From NCBI GenBank assembly GCA_009692685.1, contig SHYS01000005.1, positions 1 through 64,000 of the forward strand: DNA of 64,000 nucleotides, written 5' to 3'. Positions within the stretch are counted from its first letter, which is position 1. Each line of letters begins with the position of its first letter. Origin of the DNA: Dehalococcoidia bacterium. Lineage in GTDB: Bacteria; Chloroflexota; Dehalococcoidia; UBA2979. A model generated the notes under the pieces. The model saw only the letters and a program-made list of their open reading frames with translations. It had not been told where the DNA came from and searched no databases. Of the stretch, positions 61,824 to 64,000 are shown in pieces. A program made the translations under genes and the position numbers.

Positions 61824-63140
61824 CTACAACTCTGAGCCGAAGATATCGTGAGTCACGATCACCTGCTCGCGCTGCGGCCCAACCGAGATTATGTCGATCG
61901 GCGCGCCGATGAGCTGCTCGATGCGACGCACGTACGCGCGCGCCGTCGCGGGTAGGTCACCCAGGCTTCGCACGCCCGATACGTCACTGCGCCAGCCGGG
62001 CAGTTCTTCGTAGATCGGGCGCACCTCGTACTGGTCGCGTAGCGCTGCAGGCAGGGTGTTCACGCGCTCGCCATTGCGTTCGTAGGCGACGCAGACCTTG
62101 ATGCTGTCGAACTGCGACAGCACGTCGAGGCGCGTGAGCGCCACCGAGTTCACCCCGTTGAGCCGTGACGTGTAGCGCGCCAGCACGCCGTCGAACCAGC
62201 CGCACCGCCGCGATCGTCCGGTCGTCGCGCCGTACTCGCCCTGGCCCTGCGCGTTCGCCGGGTCTCGCAGGCGGTCCGCCTCTTCGCCGAACAGCTCCGT
62301 TGGCATCGGGCCGTTGCCGACGCGCGTCTGGTACGCCTTGTACACCCCGACCACCCGCTCGATGGCGGTGGGTCCGAGGCCGATGCCGATGCTCGCACCG
62401 GCTGCCACCGAGGCGGGCACGGACGACGTCACGTACGGGTAGGTGCCGGAGTCGAGGTCGAGCAGCGACCCCTGCGCCCCTTCGAGCAGGATGCGTTCGC
62501 CGGCGTCATGCGCGTCCTGTACGATCGTGTCGGTGTCCGCCACGTGCGGCCTGAGCTGGTCGCCGAACGCTGAGAACTCGCGCAACACGGTGTCGAAGTC
62601 CAACGCCTGTCCGCCGTATAGCTCGGTGATCACGCGGTTCTTGTACGGCAGCACCATCTCGAGCTTCGTGGCCAGCAGTTCGGGCGTGATCAGATCGATC
62701 ATGCGCACGCCGTTACGGGCCACCTTGTCCGTGAAGGCAGGCCCGGTGCCGGTGCCCGTGGTGCCGATGGCGTGTTCGCCGCGCAACGCCTCATCAAGCT
62801 TGTCGATGATCTGGTGCCACGGCATTACCACGTGCGCCCGCTCGCTGATCAGCAGCCTAGAGGTGTCCACCTGGCGCTCGCCCAGCATCGCCAGCTCCTT
62901 GATGAGGCCGATCGGCTCCACCACCACGCCCTTGCCGATGACGCAGGTCTTGTCGCCATAAAAGATGCCCGCGGGTACGAGGTGCAGCGCAAACTGTCCT
63001 CGATCATTGAGGATCGTGTGCCCTGCGTTTGTCCCTGCCGAGTACCGCGCGACGATTGTGCAGTTGCGCGCGTGGTAGTCGACCACTCGCCCCTTGCCCT
63101 CGTCGCCCCACTGGCCTCCGATGATCACCGTGGCCGGCAT
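61824..63140 (-). CDS. purA: Adenylosuccinate synthase
   Basis: A 438-residue enzyme that makes adenylosuccinate from IMP, aspartate and GTP. The P-loop-like VIIGGQWGDEGKGRVVDY, NAGHT, GTTGTGTGPAFTDKVARNGVRMIDL and ATTGRSRRCGWFD are present. It starts with ATG at 63140. It is divergent from the following lipoprotein gene, with 100 nt between starts. Confidence 0.97.
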   Translation of the reverse strand: MPATVIIGGQWGDEGKGRVVDYHARNCTIVARYSAGTNAGHTILNDRGQFALHLVPAGIFYGDKTCVIGKGVVVEPIGLIKELAMLGERQVDTSRLLISERAHVVMPWHQIIDKLDEALRGEHAIGTTGTGTGPAFTDKVARNGVRMIDLITPELLATKLEMVLPYKNRVITELYGGQALDFDTVLREFSAFGDQLRPHVADTDTIVQDAHDAGERILLEGAQGSLLDLDSGTYPYVTSSVPASVAAGASIGIGLGPTAIERVVGVYKAYQTRVGNGPMPTELFGEEADRLRDPANAQGQGEYGATTGRSRRCGWFDGVLARYTSRLNGVNSVALTRLDVLSQFDSIKVCVAYERNGERVNTLPAALRDQYEVRPIYEELPGWRSDVSGVRSLGDLPATARAYVRRIEQLIGAPIDIISVGPQREQVIVTHDIFGSEL

Positions 63141-63240
63141 GGTCCGCCCTTATCTCCCGGTGAGTGCCATTTGGCGCGCACCCCAAACGTCGAGGATCAT
63201 ACACACGGACCTCTGGCGCCACACTACCCCTCGAGGCATC

Positions 63241-63849
63241 ATGCGCGCTCTGCTCCCGCTCGCTCCGTTCGCGCCCGCGCTGGTTTGCGCCGCGCTTCTG
63301 GCGAGCGCGTGCGGCGCCTCAGCCACGCCTGCCGGACTCCCGCGCAGTCCCCTCGAGGAACGCGCGGCTGTCGTGGTTCGCACCACGCCGCGCTTGCCGA
63401 CTCCGGCGCCCGACGAGGTGTTGATGAATCCCGCGCCCGGCGCTCTCGCGCCCGACTCCGAGCGCGTCGCCGGCCAGGCGCTCGAGTTCTTCGCGCAGGC
63501 GCTCGGTGTCCCCGTCCGCGAACTTCGGCTTGAGGTGGTGACCGCCCGCGACGGCGGCGGTTGGCGTGTCACGTCGCGCGATGCGTACGACGCTCGACAC
63601 ACCGCCGAGGCCTCGGGCTCCGAGTTCGTCTGGGTGCCACAGGTGCGCGACACCGGGACGGTGGCGCTCTGGCGGGAGTCCTCCGGGCTGCTCATCCTCG
63701 ACGTGCGTGGTGTTGCCCTGACCCTGCGCGTCGGCCGCGATGCACGCGCGAACGTGCCACCGCCGGGCGTGCGCGTTGCGTTCGGCTACGACCCTTCACC
63801 GCGGGCCGAGGGCGTTCCCGTGCTCGCCTCCATCGAGGCCGTGCCGTGA
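63241..63849 (+). CDS. Putative lipoprotein of unknown function
   Basis: A 202-residue protein with a signal peptide and lipobox LASAC (cysteine near residue 23), a short Pro/Ala-rich linker, and a domain from about residue 60 rich in beta-strand patterns (LRLEVVTARDGGGWRVTS, VALWRESSGLLILDVRGVALTLRVG). ATG 63241 fits the signal peptide. It overlaps the next gene by 4 nt. No family recognised. Confidence 0.65.
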   Translation: MRALLPLAPFAPALVCAALLASACGASATPAGLPRSPLEERAAVVVRTTPRLPTPAPDEVLMNPAPGALAPDSERVAGQALEFFAQALGVPVRELRLEVVTARDGGGWRVTSRDAYDARHTAEASGSEFVWVPQVRDTGTVALWRESSGLLILDVRGVALTLRVGRDARANVPPPGVRVAFGYDPSPRAEGVPVLASIEAVP

Positions 63850-64000
63850 CGCTCTCCCCCACCATCCCCATCATCGAGGTGAAGCGCGCACTCGCTCGCG
63901 CTCGCAGCAGCGAACGCCGCTTCGAGTACGAACTCATCGACGCCCGCCTCCAGCGAGTGGTCGTGCTTTTCCGTCTCAGTCTCGACGGGCGTGCCATCGA
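63846..64000 (+). CDS. Start of an unidentified gene, cut by the window end
   Basis: A GTG start overlaps the lipoprotein stop (GTGA). 51 residues are visible (TLSPTIPIIEVKRALARARSSERRFEYELID...), with an amphipathic helix followed by a hydrophobic strand. It is too short to assign. Confidence 0.5.
   Translation, partial: MTLSPTIPIIEVKRALARARSSERRFEYELIDARLQRVVVLFRLSLDGRAI

Overview
This window is 64 kb of a high-GC bacterial chromosome with dense, mostly overlapping genes. Gene content and sequence style point to Chloroflexota, probably Dehalococcoidia-like. The pointers are an L10 leader, paired CeoB/CeoC-type TrkA proteins, a Ycf45-like R3H ATPase, a COG4280-like membrane protein and the intergenic repeat that encodes SFDRLRTSG/HGEPVEPQ peptides. 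This placement is inference; no rRNA is present to test it. I recognised no prophage, CRISPR array, transposase or tRNA.

Layout. 1-4107: translation block (tuf end, rpmG, secE, nusG, rplK, rplA, L10 leader, rplJ, rplL), closed by a strong hairpin. 4262-16803: mixed accessory genes, including a zinc-finger/LysM membrane protein, a broken radC, membrane proteins, MFS, thioesterase, CvpA, HNH nuclease, a broken mutM, pheA, two TrkA NAD-binding proteins, UspA, a wrecked DUF4349 lipoprotein and a phosphodiesterase. 16954-22405: pdxS-pdxT (PLP synthase), a GNAT-like protein, the R3H ATPase, tmk and a small zinc protein. 22532-26033: thiolase, then divergent thrB-lysC. 26660-30382: dnaE. 30459-40817: two MoxR/DUF58 systems meeting tail to tail, one with BatD/VWA/VWA-TPR proteins and one with a transglutaminase-fold protein that has lost its catalytic residues. 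41037-46270: M23 peptidase, nadD, obgE, a probable oriC candidate, dnaA and a 30-bp perfect hairpin. 46271-49645: coaX-coaBC, a palindromic repeat, then two pseudogenes. 49684-64000: pepA, PAP2, kinase, rpsO-pnp, dapB, asd, a broken PPOX gene, dapA, mug, purA and a lipoprotein operon running off the end.

Working together: lysC, asd, dapA and dapB give the aspartate-to-lysine/diaminopimelate route, with thrB on the threonine branch. coaX and coaBC cover three CoA steps, pdxS/pdxT make PLP, and nadD contributes to NAD.

The most striking property is the number of decayed genes among intact housekeeping genes: radC, mutM, DUF4349, a small gene near 26.4 kb, an alpha/beta hydrolase, a GNAT and a PPOX protein. 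mutM has four disruptions and has also lost its catalytic proline. Several nonsense codons elsewhere could be explained by G-to-T changes, the mutation type expected when MutM is absent. Sequencing or assembly error cannot be excluded from the sequence alone.
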